A DNA stretch of 37,356 nucleotides from a virus, in the IMG/VR virus record IMGVR_UViG_3300025661_000011, positions 1-37,356 of that record; one strand, 5' to 3'. Position numbers and translations under genes: made by a program. Positions within the stretch are counted from its first letter, which is position 1. Every line of letters begins with the position of its first letter. The notes beneath the pieces were generated by a model. It did no database searches, was not told the DNA's origin, and was given only the letters and a program-made list of their open reading frames with translations. Below are positions 1 through 9,013 of this stretch, piece by piece.

Positions 1-2
1 CT

Positions 3-1826
3 TGGGACTCTCCAGACCTCTGGCTTGATTATGCATTCACTGGGAAGAGAAAGGTTGTGTTAGAGAAACCAGTGGCGTTTCAGCACTCTGGATTTAGCCT
101 CATAGACAAAGAAGAGAAGAGTGGGGAGTATAGAATAGCTGTAGAAGAGATAGAAAAAGAAAAAGAAATAGAGGGGTCTTTTAACTTTGAGGATATTTAC
201 AGTTATATTGTGAACACTCTTGATTATGGACACATAGTAGAAATAGGCGCATGGTTTGGAAAGTCCACTGCATTCCTGGCTAAGTTGGTTAAAAATAGCG
301 GTAAGGATATAAGACTTGATGTTGTGGACACCTGGAAAGGCTCTGATGAGGTATGCCAAAACAAAACATTAAAGGAGTGTAATGTCTTTGAAGAGTTTAA
401 AAAGAATATGCATGATAGGAAAGTCTGGGATACTATTAACGCCATGCGAATGACTTCTCTTGAAGCATGTGAAATCTATGAAGATAACTCTTTAGACTTC
501 GTATTCATAGACGCAAACCATTCTTTTGAATCTGTGTCAGAAGATATAAGCAACTGGATTGATAAAGTGAAACCCGGAGGTATGATTGCCGGGCATGATT
601 ATATAGATGGATTTCCTGGGGTTAAGGAAGCTGTGAAGAGTATATTTGCGGATTCCTTTAATGTTACTGGATGGTCTTGGTATCATGTAAAAGATGGAGA
701 TAATTCAGAGAGTATTGATTTTACTCCTAAAGAGCTAATTAAAGAGAAAGTAATCTGTAACTATTCTTTCATAGATGGTCCGAAGGTGGATATAAGAACT
801 GACTCAGACAAAGAATTTGATGTTGAATTTATTGATGAGGATAGTAATAAAGTTATTTATAAAGACAGACTAAAGGCAAATCACTGGGCTAGTGTTAACA
901 GAAAATATTTCGTAAATTGGGCTATCAATGTTAGCTATAATGGGACTATAGTTAACTCTTTCACCCTTGATCTTAAAGGTAAGAAAGTTTTAATAAGTTT
1001 TGGCAGTAAAGCATTAGGAGATACTGTATCTTGGTTTCCTTATGTGGAGGAATTTGCACAAAAGCATTCATGCAAGGTAGTCGTGAGCACGTTTTGGAAT
1101 AATTTATTCGAGAAGGAGTATCCCGGTATAGAGTTTATATCCCCTGGTGATAGTGTTACTGAGGTATATGCTGTATATAATTTAGGTTGTTATGATGAGG
1201 ATATGTTGGCTAAGAATAAAAGAGACTGGCGTGAGATACCTATGCAACAGATTGCCACGGATATACTAGGTCTTGAGTATGTGGAAAAGCGGCCTAGGAT
1301 TAGTATACCGGATTTACCTCGTACTCAAAAGAGAGATTATGTAAGTGTAAGTGAGTATAGCACCATGTTATGTAAATATTGGAATCTTGCTGGAGGATGG
1401 AAGTCCTTAGTGGACAAGATAAAAGAGAGTGGATTGCAGGTAATGAGTGTTAGCAAAGAAAAGACAACTTTAAAAAAAGCAAGGAGGTGCAATGGAAAGA
1501 GTATTGATGAGACTATCAGGAATATTTACTATTCAAAAGCGTTTATTGGGGTGTCAAGTGGTTTGGTCTGGTTAGCTTGGGCTATGAATGTGCCTGTTGT
1601 ACTGGTAAGTGGGTTTACTAAAGAGTTTTGTGAGTTTGGAGAGTCTGAAAAAGTAAGCCGGGTCATTAATGAGAATGTATGCAATGGGTGTTTTAATGAT
1701 GTGGAGTATTATTTCGATAGGGGTGACTGGAAATGGTGTCCTAGGGAAGAGGACTTTATTTGCACAAAGGAGATAAGTGTGGAGGACATATTTGATGGGT
1801 TACAGAAAGTATTGGGAACTGGTTAA
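3..1826 (+). CDS. SAM methyltransferase fused to TibC-like O-heptosyltransferase (5' partial)
   Basis: The frame is open to the left edge: codons before the GTG at 57 read on without a stop, so the gene probably starts outside the window. Residues below are numbered from that GTG. Residues 55-200 are a class I methyltransferase: glycine-rich motif I EIGAWFGKS (62-70), then VFIDANH and KPGGMIAGHDY, as in the Methyltransf_24 group that often acts on sugars. Residues about 320-589 resemble the TibC/BAH autotransporter heptosyltransferases (GT9-like fold): KKVLISFGSKALGD near the domain start and GVSSGLVWLAWA near the sugar-nucleotide site. Four late cysteines, C542-x2-C545, C561 and C569, match that family's iron-binding finger. 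TibC enzymes put heptose on Ser/Thr of surface proteins in the cytoplasm. The next gene, 16 bases on, is a Thr/Ser-rich fibre and a natural candidate substrate. That link and the actual sugar are inference; an ordinary glycan-biosynthesis enzyme is the alternative. Confidence 0.75.
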   Translation, partial: WDSPDLWLDYAFTGKRKVVLEKPVAFQHSGFSLIDKEEKSGEYRIAVEEIEKEKEIEGSFNFEDIYSYIVNTLDYGHIVEIGAWFGKSTAFLAKLVKNSGKDIRLDVVDTWKGSDEVCQNKTLKECNVFEEFKKNMHDRKVWDTINAMRMTSLEACEIYEDNSLDFVFIDANHSFESVSEDISNWIDKVKPGGMIAGHDYIDGFPGVKEAVKSIFADSFNVTGWSWYHVKDGDNSESIDFTPKELIKEKVICNYSFIDGPKVDIRTDSDKEFDVEFIDEDSNKVIYKDRLKANHWASVNRKYFVNWAINVSYNGTIVNSFTLDLKGKKVLISFGSKALGDTVSWFPYVEEFAQKHSCKVVVSTFWNNLFEKEYPGIEFISPGDSVTEVYAVYNLGCYDEDMLAKNKRDWREIPMQQIATDILGLEYVEKRPRISIPDLPRTQKRDYVSVSEYSTMLCKYWNLAGGWKSLVDKIKESGLQVMSVSKEKTTLKKARRCNGKSIDETIRNIYYSKAFIGVSSGLVWLAWAMNVPVVLVSGFTKEFCEFGESEKVSRVINENVCNGCFNDVEYYFDRGDWKWCPREEDFICTKEISVEDIFDGLQKVLGTG

Positions 1827-1841
1827 GAGGGGTATTATATC

Positions 1842-4622
1842 ATGCCGACACATTTAACAACGACTGTTGATGCGATTATCACGGCCAAGCATACTTATGT
1901 TGGTACTGATGGTGTGCATCTAGGAACAAGTGGTAGGATAGTGGATGATAATTCTACTATTGAGATTACGGAATTTAGCTCTGATACTAGTCTAGGAACC
2001 AGTGATAATATTCTAGTGACACAGAATGCGATTAGGGCTTACGCAAATAGTGTAATTAGTACTTCTGGAATATCTGGAACTAATGGTACTAGTGGTACTA
2101 GTGGTACAACGGGAACGAGTGGTACAACGGGAACTTCAGGTACCTCGGGAGTGAGTGGGTCAAGCGGTACCTCAGGAGTTTCAGGAAGTAGCGGTACCGC
2201 CGGGACTTCTGGTACCACAGGTACAAGCGGAACTTCGGGTGTGTCTGGTACAAGCGGGACCTCTGGGACTTCTGGGACTTCTGGAGTAAGCGGAACTAGC
2301 GGAACATCAGGAAGCAGTGGAACGAGTGGACTCAGCGGTAGTAGCGGGACGAGTGGAACCTCGGGCTTGACAGGTACAAGTGGGACCTCCGGGGTGAGTG
2401 GAACAAGTGGAACAAGTGGAACTACGGGCACTAGTGGAACGAGTGGGGTGGAAGGCACCTCTGGTACTTCTGGAAGCAGTGGAGTGTCGATAGTAGCAGG
2501 TGGGTTTGCTTTCACTTCAGGTACTGCATCAACATCATGGGCCGTGACTCACGGGCTTGGGAAGAAGTATGTTACTGTTAATGTATATGATAGTACTGAT
2601 GTGGCTATAACCCCAGGTAGTATTACTGTTGTGGATGATAATAATTTAACCATTGCTTTTAGTAGTGCGGTGAATGGTTATGCGTCAATAGCTGCGGGTG
2701 GAGGAGATGCGGGTGTTGATGGAACTTCAGGGACTAGCGGAACAGCAGGAACCTCAGGGACTAGTGGAATAGATGGAACTCTTTTTGGTTCTTCAGGTAC
2801 ATCGGGTACTACTGGGACTAGTGGAACTTCAGGTACTTCAATATTGACAGGCGCTTATGTATTTACACAGTTAGGAACGTCTGATACTTGGGAAGTTTAT
2901 CACAATCTTGGATACAAATACGTAAATGTGGAGGTTTTTAACACTTCCCATGAGGCCATATTTCCTGAAGCTATTACGATGGTGGATACTACTCATTTAA
3001 CTATTACTTTTAGTACTGCAATAGCTGGGTACGCAAGTGTAGTGAGCGGCGGCGGGACTTCTGGGCTAGGTTATTCTGGGGTATGGGGAAGCTCTACTGT
3101 TTATATTACTGGCGATGTTGTTTCTACTGTGGCTGGAACAGCTTGGGCATGTTCTACTACACATACTAGTGGAGCAGGTACAGAACCGACAAGCGGAACT
3201 GATTATACGACGTATTGGGATTTATTTGGTGCAAGTGGTACTTCAGGTACGTCAGGAACCTCAGCAACGTCCGGGACTAGTGGAACAAGCGGTGTGTCTG
3301 GAAGTAGTGGCACAAGCGGTACTACCGGGACTAGTGGAACCTCTGCAACGAGCGGAACTAGTGGTACCTCGGCTAGTGATGGCACATCAGGTAGTTCAGG
3401 CACCAGTGGGAGTTCCGGTACTAGTGGAACTAGTGGAACTAGTGGAACATCGGGAGCGTCCATATTAGCCGGTGCTTATGTTTATACCCAGATAGGTACG
3501 GCGACTACGTGGACTATTTATCATAATCTTGGGTATAAGTATGTAAATGTAGAAGTGTTTGATACCTCTGGTGTAGTTATCATACCTGATACTATTACCA
3601 TGGTGGATACTACTCACTTGACTATTACCTTTGGCGGCGTTGCAGTGGGTGGCTGGGCTAGTGTAGTGAGCGGCGGTGGTGAGGCCGGTTTGGGATATGA
3701 AGGAGTATGGGCTGATGCAACTGTGTACTCCGCCGGTGATGTGGTTAGTACTATACTAGGCACTGCATATATATGCTCGACTTCGCATACTTCTGGGACA
3801 GCTTACGAACCTCCAAGTGGGACCTCTTATGAGACCTACTGGGATTTATTTGGCGCGAGTGGAACGAGTGGGACTAGCGGGACGAGCGGAACCACGGGTA
3901 CTAGTGGTACGTCAGGTACATCAGGAGTGAAAGGAGATACTGGTACAAATGGAACATCTGGCACTAGTGGGATAGCAGGAACGTCAGGAACTTCAGGGAC
4001 TGATAGCACTAGCGGAACAAGCGGTACTAGCGGGATTAGTGGTACTAGCGGGATTAGTGGTACTAGCGGTACTTCTGGTACTAGCGGTACATCAGGTACT
4101 AGCGGAGTGGATGGAGACGTAGGCGCGGCCGGGTCTTCTGGTACATCCGGTGAAGATGGTGATACTGGAGCTGCTGGAATAAATGGTACATCCGGTACTA
4201 GCGGAACGGCGGGTACTAGTGGAGTAACAGGAGATGGTGGTACTAATGGAACGAGTGGGACGAGTGGAGTTTCTGGTTCGGCTGAGTATATATCATATGG
4301 AACCTCTGCTGAGGTGGCTATCACTGGTGGGATTATCAACCTACCTGATTATACTACACAATGGATAAAGATATATGAAGGGGATAGTTCTATATTTACT
4401 AATATCTATCCTCATGTACTTACTACCCCCTGTGAAGAAGGGTTTAAAGTGTTTCTAACTTGGGCTGTTACTGATCCTGGAGGGGATACTCCTATTATGA
4501 ATACCGGAGGTAATCTTAGAATACCGGGTTCGTTCACCTTTGATGGGCATTATGACTGTGTAACAATGGTGGTTGGCTCTGACGAAAATTGGATTGAAGA
4601 GAGTAGGAGTAATAATTCTTAA
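1842..4622 (+). CDS. Collagen-like Gly-Thr-Ser fibre with beta and chitin-binding-like modules
   Basis: A 926-residue fibre-like protein. The N-terminus ends in a phrase common in tail fibres ([16 protein letters not shown]). Long Gly-Thr-Ser triplet blocks follow, from about residue 75 to 810. They are interrupted by three copies of a 70-residue beta domain (about 217-288, 336-403, 543-613; core [10 protein letters not shown] / YHNLGYKYV with [12 protein letters not shown]). After copies two and three there is a CBM5/12-like module (about 407-463 and 615-671) with the pattern W-x-Y-x-GDVVS, SHTSG, EP and YWDLFG. The C-terminal 113 residues are a unique globular tip. Collagen-like triplets normally form trimeric rods, and the modules suggest glycan binding, so a receptor-binding or side fibre is likely. 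About two thirds of repeat residues are hydroxylated, which would suit O-glycosylation by the enzyme upstream (inference). Confidence 0.8.
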   Translation: MPTHLTTTVDAIITAKHTYVGTDGVHLGTSGRIVDDNSTIEITEFSSDTSLGTSDNILVTQNAIRAYANSVISTSGISGTNGTSGTSGTTGTSGTTGTSGTSGVSGSSGTSGVSGSSGTAGTSGTTGTSGTSGVSGTSGTSGTSGTSGVSGTSGTSGSSGTSGLSGSSGTSGTSGLTGTSGTSGVSGTSGTSGTTGTSGTSGVEGTSGTSGSSGVSIVAGGFAFTSGTASTSWAVTHGLGKKYVTVNVYDSTDVAITPGSITVVDDNNLTIAFSSAVNGYASIAAGGGDAGVDGTSGTSGTAGTSGTSGIDGTLFGSSGTSGTTGTSGTSGTSILTGAYVFTQLGTSDTWEVYHNLGYKYVNVEVFNTSHEAIFPEAITMVDTTHLTITFSTAIAGYASVVSGGGTSGLGYSGVWGSSTVYITGDVVSTVAGTAWACSTTHTSGAGTEPTSGTDYTTYWDLFGASGTSGTSGTSATSGTSGTSGVSGSSGTSGTTGTSGTSATSGTSGTSASDGTSGSSGTSGSSGTSGTSGTSGTSGASILAGAYVYTQIGTATTWTIYHNLGYKYVNVEVFDTSGVVIIPDTITMVDTTHLTITFGGVAVGGWASVVSGGGEAGLGYEGVWADATVYSAGDVVSTILGTAYICSTSHTSGTAYEPPSGTSYETYWDLFGASGTSGTSGTSGTTGTSGTSGTSGVKGDTGTNGTSGTSGIAGTSGTSGTDSTSGTSGTSGISGTSGISGTSGTSGTSGTSGTSGVDGDVGAAGSSGTSGEDGDTGAAGINGTSGTSGTAGTSGVTGDGGTNGTSGTSGVSGSAEYISYGTSAEVAITGGIINLPDYTTQWIKIYEGDSSIFTNIYPHVLTTPCEEGFKVFLTWAVTDPGGDTPIMNTGGNLRIPGSFTFDGHYDCVTMVVGSDENWIEESRSNNS
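2064..4275 (+). repeat. Gly-Thr-Ser triplet-coding repeat blocks
   Basis: Degenerate 9-base units encoding Gly-Thr-Ser or Gly-Xaa-Ser, in several blocks separated by globular modules. Synonymous codons vary freely (ggaactagt, ggtacaagc, gggacctct), so the array is old and held by protein-level selection. One stretch (4023-4058) is an exact tandem copy of an 18-base unit and looks like recent slippage. The segments about 2848-3240 and 3466-3858 are diverged copies of one larger module pair. Confidence 0.85.
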
Positions 4623-4634
4623 GGAGGTTTTATT

Positions 4635-6392
4635 ATGTGGAAGATTTTTTTAATACTATGCTTACTCCTGCCTACATTCTCACTGGCTAATGAGGGTGAT
4701 CCTGTGCTGGAGAATATTGTTACAGAAGGTGATATATTAGTGGGAGGGAGTGTGGGAGTAGGGACCCCAGCTCCTAATTATCCTATTGAAATTATTCATA
4801 CTACGGATAAGTCTTTGCTTTATATTACTCAGTCGAAGAATAGTGGAGGGTCTAGTAATATTATTGATATAGTAGATGATAGGGGGTATGGTGGTGTTAA
4901 TTCGGGTAGTTTGATATACGGATACGCTTGGTGGAGTGGTACAGAAACAGGTTCCTTTTTAGATTTTGAAACCTTTGATGGAGGTGGGTATACTAGTAGA
5001 TTCTGGGTTGGGCTGGATGGCAATGTTGGCATCGGGACTGCTGGTCCTACTCAAAAACTAGAAGTAGCGGGGACTATTTACTCCACCTCTGGTGGGTTTA
5101 AATTTCCTGACGGGAGTACACAGACCAGCGCAGTAAGTGGATCTACTAGTGCTAAGTGGCAGGTTGTTTCTCCGTCCGATAGTGTCACAACTATTAATAC
5201 TGCATTAAGCACAGGAAACCCGGTATATTTTTCTCCTGGGACTTATACCCCAACATCAGATTATATATGTCCTAATGTGGGACAGTTAATCACTGGAGCT
5301 GGTGTTACCAGAACTATTATAAGTGTAACGCATGCAAATATAGCCGGATTTACCAAGGGTGTGTTTTATTTTTCTTCTGGCGAGAATGGTCCGGCTTTAA
5401 GAGATATGAGTATTATTTTTGAGCAGCCCCAAGATCCCGCTACTGTTGATAACTTATATCAGTATAAACCAGCTGTGTATGCCCAAGCTTGTGCTAGATT
5501 TAAGATACAGGATTTACGTATAGAAAGAGCTTGGGATGGTATTGACATGAAGGCTGTTGGTACTACTAACTCAGGTGGAGCCTTTATTAATAATTTAGAA
5601 ATGAGCATGTTCAGAGTAGGTATCGACATAGCTGGTGCGCTTGATACTATTAGGATTAGTAATTTACATATATGGCCCTTTGGTAATGTTAAGGCATTAG
5701 GCCTTAGGCCGTATATGGATGATTCGGATACTATTGGTATTAAGTTTGGAAGAGGTGACCAGAGTTTTATAACTAATTATTTTAGTAATTGTTATTGTGC
5801 TATTTATTTGTATAACGAACCCGCGATTGCTATGCCTGGTACTGGACGGATTACTGTGTCTAGTGGTAGTTTTGAACGTGGGTATGCTTTGCTTAGTACT
5901 TCTTCCTCCGCTATTGCCTTATTTGATTCATGTTCCTTTAGTTATTCTTTGGTAGGTACAAATAGTATAGCAGCCAATGGAGGGAATGTGAATATAACAA
6001 ATTCTAGATTTGCTCACAATAACGCAGGAGCCTCCGAACCTATGATTACTATGAGTGGTAATGGAAATATGAATATAAGTAATTGTCATATGTATAATAC
6101 GTCACATGAGAAATGGTTATATGCTACTGGTGGTGATGTTATGTTGAGTAATAACTACTTTATAGCCTATTCCTCAGTGTATAGCTCTTACTTTATTGAC
6201 ATTTCGACCAGTGCATTGATTACTATGACTGGAAATAGAGTAAGAACTTTAAATGGATCTGGTAATAATAAAATACTGGATGTAAATGTAGTGTCTAATA
6301 ATCATAACATTACTGGAAATACTTTTAGGGGCTGGACAGTCGATTCTCCTTCTGGTGGTTGGGGTACTAGTGTGTATGATAATAATAATTAG
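4635..6392 (+). CDS. Exported tail-fibre-like protein with parallel beta-helix
   Basis: 585 residues. The N-terminus is a clear Sec signal peptide (charged start, Leu-rich core, likely cut after SLA at residue 18), which is unusual for a virion fibre. The mature end begins NEGDPVLENIV, echoed in the next gene. Residues about 129-166 carry a fibre cassette, VGIGTAGPTQKLEVAGTI followed by FPDGSTQTSA. From about 175 the protein has the repetitive short-strand, Asn/Gly/Ser-turn pattern of a right-handed beta-helix (pectate-lyase or tailspike type: VYFSPGTYTP, then many ISN or TN turns). A depolymerase-like or receptor-binding role is plausible; no catalytic residues could be assigned. AAGGAGG sits seven bases before the ATG. 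Confidence 0.65.
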   Translation: MWKIFLILCLLLPTFSLANEGDPVLENIVTEGDILVGGSVGVGTPAPNYPIEIIHTTDKSLLYITQSKNSGGSSNIIDIVDDRGYGGVNSGSLIYGYAWWSGTETGSFLDFETFDGGGYTSRFWVGLDGNVGIGTAGPTQKLEVAGTIYSTSGGFKFPDGSTQTSAVSGSTSAKWQVVSPSDSVTTINTALSTGNPVYFSPGTYTPTSDYICPNVGQLITGAGVTRTIISVTHANIAGFTKGVFYFSSGENGPALRDMSIIFEQPQDPATVDNLYQYKPAVYAQACARFKIQDLRIERAWDGIDMKAVGTTNSGGAFINNLEMSMFRVGIDIAGALDTIRISNLHIWPFGNVKALGLRPYMDDSDTIGIKFGRGDQSFITNYFSNCYCAIYLYNEPAIAMPGTGRITVSSGSFERGYALLSTSSSAIALFDSCSFSYSLVGTNSIAANGGNVNITNSRFAHNNAGASEPMITMSGNGNMNISNCHMYNTSHEKWLYATGGDVMLSNNYFIAYSSVYSSYFIDISTSALITMTGNRVRTLNGSGNNKILDVNVVSNNHNITGNTFRGWTVDSPSGGWGTSVYDNNN

Positions 6393-6406
6393 TAAGGAGA
6401 TTAATT

Positions 6407-7825
6407 ATGAGGATTTTTCTTTTAGCTTTGATCGTGTTCTGTTTCGCAACTCCTGTCTGTGCCGCTGAGGGTGATCCACTCCTGGCGGGTATTGTCGGAG
6501 ATGGAAGCGCTCTGTTTGATGTACCCACTGCTACAGTATCTCAATATGCGGAGAAGGTTTATACCACGGGTACATACACCTCTGCGTCGACATATTATCC
6601 TATGTTTACTTCGGTGTCTCCTGATGGAACTTATGTGGTTCAGTCACCTAGAACTGATATAGGACTTTCCTATGTGCCTTTTACTGGGTTGCTGTCTGTG
6701 GGAAAGATCTCCTCAACCTCAGGAGGAGTGGTTTTTCCTGACGGGACTACACAAACCACGGCAGCAACTGGGAGTGGGGTTAGCGAGTGGACCCTGAGTG
6801 GAGATGATTTGAGTACAGATAATGTTATCGTGGGGAGAACATTGGTGGAGTTTGCTTCCAGGATTGATGGAACTACTGCACAGAGTGTCGATCCAGTTTA
6901 TAATATTACCACTGGAGGGAATAATTTTGAGTCTATGATGGGGACTAGGAGTGCTTATACTTCTGACAGAACGCCTATGTTGCAGATGACTAAATATATG
7001 GGGAGTGCTGTTGGTGGAGGTATCTGGGACGGAGGTGTGTTGCAGCTTGTTGGATATATGAACGATGCTTCTAAGGAATTTATGAGTATTTCTACTACTA
7101 CCTTGGTTAATAATGCTGATCAGGGGACTAGCGGTGTTTGGGTAGGAGGCCGATGGCAGGAGGGCGTGGCTACACATAGTAGAGTATATGCAGGACCCGG
7201 GACTAACTCTTTTGTTACTTGGAATATATCAGTAGATACTACCGCAGGATCGCCGCCTAATCAGGTTATAGGTGTTGAATATGATATGAAATCTTTAACT
7301 GATAATACTAAGATGACGGTTTTGGGAGGTGACTACTATCCCAATAGGGGCAATTATGTAGGTATTTGGATAGTCAGTGGTGATACTGCCGCGCCCGAGG
7401 GATATCAGACAGACTGGGCTATTGGTATTGGTAGTGGAGTGGCAAAAACTGGTGGATTAAATCCTTCTGCACATCCAGATAAATCGGGATGGTATTCAGG
7501 TCTGGTGGTCACTGCTAATACCCTAGTGCCGGGTGCGGGTAATGAGGCGATCTGGTTACAGGGTGCGAGTAGTACTACTTACGATGCAGACGGGATTAGG
7601 TTGACAGGGTATCATATAACAGGTATGAGTTTTTATGGTGCTACTGCTGTGGCCGGAATTACTTTTGATGGGAGTACTTGTACTACTGGGCTGAATTTTG
7701 ATGGAGGTACGTTTACAAACGGGACCGCGATTCAGATGGGTAGTGCTAATTATATCTGGTTTGGTGATGAGAAACTGTGGCGAAATGGGAATGATCTTTA
7801 TTGGGGATTGACTAAGTTGAATTAG
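6407..7825 (+). CDS. Exported fibre-like protein, relative of the upstream gene
   Basis: 472 residues with a Sec signal peptide cut after about residue 19 (PVCA). The mature start AEGDPLLAGIVGDG matches the start of the upstream protein, and the cassette SSTSGGVVFPDGTTQTTA (about 98-120) matches its FPDGSTQT cassette, so the two share an N-terminal architecture. The body is rich in Gly, Thr, Ser and aromatic residues, as in beta-rich fibre domains. It ends with short NYIWFGDEKLWRNGNDLYWG strands typical of fibre C-termini. No enzymatic motif was recognised. It may be a virion fibre that keeps its signal, or a genuinely secreted viral protein. Confidence 0.6.
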   Translation: MRIFLLALIVFCFATPVCAAEGDPLLAGIVGDGSALFDVPTATVSQYAEKVYTTGTYTSASTYYPMFTSVSPDGTYVVQSPRTDIGLSYVPFTGLLSVGKISSTSGGVVFPDGTTQTTAATGSGVSEWTLSGDDLSTDNVIVGRTLVEFASRIDGTTAQSVDPVYNITTGGNNFESMMGTRSAYTSDRTPMLQMTKYMGSAVGGGIWDGGVLQLVGYMNDASKEFMSISTTTLVNNADQGTSGVWVGGRWQEGVATHSRVYAGPGTNSFVTWNISVDTTAGSPPNQVIGVEYDMKSLTDNTKMTVLGGDYYPNRGNYVGIWIVSGDTAAPEGYQTDWAIGIGSGVAKTGGLNPSAHPDKSGWYSGLVVTANTLVPGAGNEAIWLQGASSTTYDADGIRLTGYHITGMSFYGATAVAGITFDGSTCTTGLNFDGGTFTNGTAIQMGSANYIWFGDEKLWRNGNDLYWGLTKLN

Positions 7826-7846
7826 TCTAAGAAGGAGGGAATGATT

Positions 7847-8086
7847 ATGTGGAAAGTGTTTGGTATTATTATGGTGTGTGGTATGTTCTTGTGTCCGGCG
7901 GTGTGTGCAGAAGAGTCCAGTACAGTTAATCAAGTAGTGCAGGAGGTGGTTAAGAAATTCTACCAGGAGGAGCAGGGTAATAAGGTTACTACATTTAATT
8001 GTATAGGATTGGGGAGTGCATTAGACCAAAGTATAAGGGCTTTTCAGAAAGCTCAGTTGGATGAGAGTCAGCCAGAGGTGAAATAG
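7847..8086 (+). CDS. Small exported protein of unknown function
   Basis: 79 residues. An in-frame ATG lies at 7841 but only two bases after the AAGGAGG site. The ATG at 7847 has eight-base spacing, and its MWKVF start matches the MWKIF start of the gene at 4635, so 7847 was chosen. Residues 1-20 form a signal peptide (core IIMVCGMFLCPAVCA), and the mature part begins EESST. The remainder is polar and probably helical (VVQEVVKKFYQEEQ), with one free cysteine. It is the third signal-peptide gene in a row. No family was recognised; a periplasmic accessory to the fibre-like proteins is only a guess. Confidence 0.6.
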   Translation: MWKVFGIIMVCGMFLCPAVCAEESSTVNQVVQEVVKKFYQEEQGNKVTTFNCIGLGSALDQSIRAFQKAQLDESQPEVK

Positions 8087-8096
8087 GAGAAATAAT

Positions 8097-8999
8097 ATGA
8101 ACTTCAAGTTAATAGCGTTGAATATCAAGCAGTTCTGTCCTGGGTTGAGTATTCCGGTAATAAAGCAGCGGATTAATGTACGGTATAAAGAATTGGTGGA
8201 GAAGGAAGATTGGGTATTTTTGAATAACTCTGAGGTGGTGACACTACCTGAGAGAGTATCTAATGGGAGTACTGAGTCTTGTACTGTCACATACGGGAGT
8301 GATGGGATTACAGGAGTGGGCACGACCTGGGGCGCGGGTTTGGTGGGTAAGATGTTCCGGTTTGGTGATGATCCGCAATTTTATAGAATCGGAACCAGGA
8401 ATAGTAATACTTCTTTATTACTTGAGAATATCTATGGAGGTGCGGGCGCTGGAAGTGGGCTGGACTTTGAGTACTGGGATGAGACCTACGCTCCGGTCAG
8501 TAACGAAATAGGCAAGATCACTGGGATTGTGTACCAGAATAGGTTGCAAGAGAAGAGTCGGGAGTTTATACAGCGCCTTGATCCTGAGAGGTCGAGCACA
8601 GGGAGTCCGGTTTATTATAGTGTGGTGGATAGAGCTAGCCAGGGCGGGGCTACGGAATTTGACGTCTGGCCGGTGCCTGATGATAATTACGGAGTACGAG
8701 TGTATTATAAGAAAACAGTGGATGAGTTAAGTGCGAATGCTGATGAGCCTGTTTTTGACAGTGGGCTTATAGAAGCGGGTGCGTTGTGGGACTGCTACAG
8801 GCTAACGTTCGGGCTGACTCAGAATCCCGCGTTTATGGGACTTGCCCGGGATGCGGCAGTTGAGTATCGTTCCATGCTAAGGGATACTATCATAGAGGAT
8901 ATGGAAAGTAGCTCTATGCCTGGGAGAGTGCGTGATGTTATGCATGAGGGTACAGGTATATATAATGATGAGTTCATGCTGAATAGAGGTATGGGCTAG
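8097..8999 (+). CDS. Head-tail adaptor-like virion protein
   Basis: 300 residues. A helical N-terminus (residues 1-45, ending KEDWVFL) leads into a beta insertion of the kind VTYGSDGITGVGTTW, then GLVGKMFRF and LLLENIYGG. This insertion recurs in phage neck proteins. The C-terminus is helical (IEAGALWDCYRL, AAVEYRSMLRD), as in adaptor or head-completion proteins. SD AGGAG is followed by ATG. It lies between the fibre genes and two other proteins of the same outline. The adaptor role rests on architecture and gene order, not on a diagnostic motif. Confidence 0.5.
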   Translation: MNFKLIALNIKQFCPGLSIPVIKQRINVRYKELVEKEDWVFLNNSEVVTLPERVSNGSTESCTVTYGSDGITGVGTTWGAGLVGKMFRFGDDPQFYRIGTRNSNTSLLLENIYGGAGAGSGLDFEYWDETYAPVSNEIGKITGIVYQNRLQEKSREFIQRLDPERSSTGSPVYYSVVDRASQGGATEFDVWPVPDDNYGVRVYYKKTVDELSANADEPVFDSGLIEAGALWDCYRLTFGLTQNPAFMGLARDAAVEYRSMLRDTIIEDMESSSMPGRVRDVMHEGTGIYNDEFMLNRGMG

Positions 9000-9013
9000 A
9001 GGGGAGGTTTGTT

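Noticed and set aside
2064-4275. Possible CRISPR or other direct-repeat array
   Set aside because: The units are 9 bases, degenerate, in frame and coding, with no unique spacers.
2039-4339. Leftward frames rich in Val-Pro-Leu triplets opposite the fibre gene (also a rightward alternative frame at 3115-3468)
   Set aside because: They are the reverse or shifted reading of the Gly-Thr-Ser repeat and have no ribosome sites.
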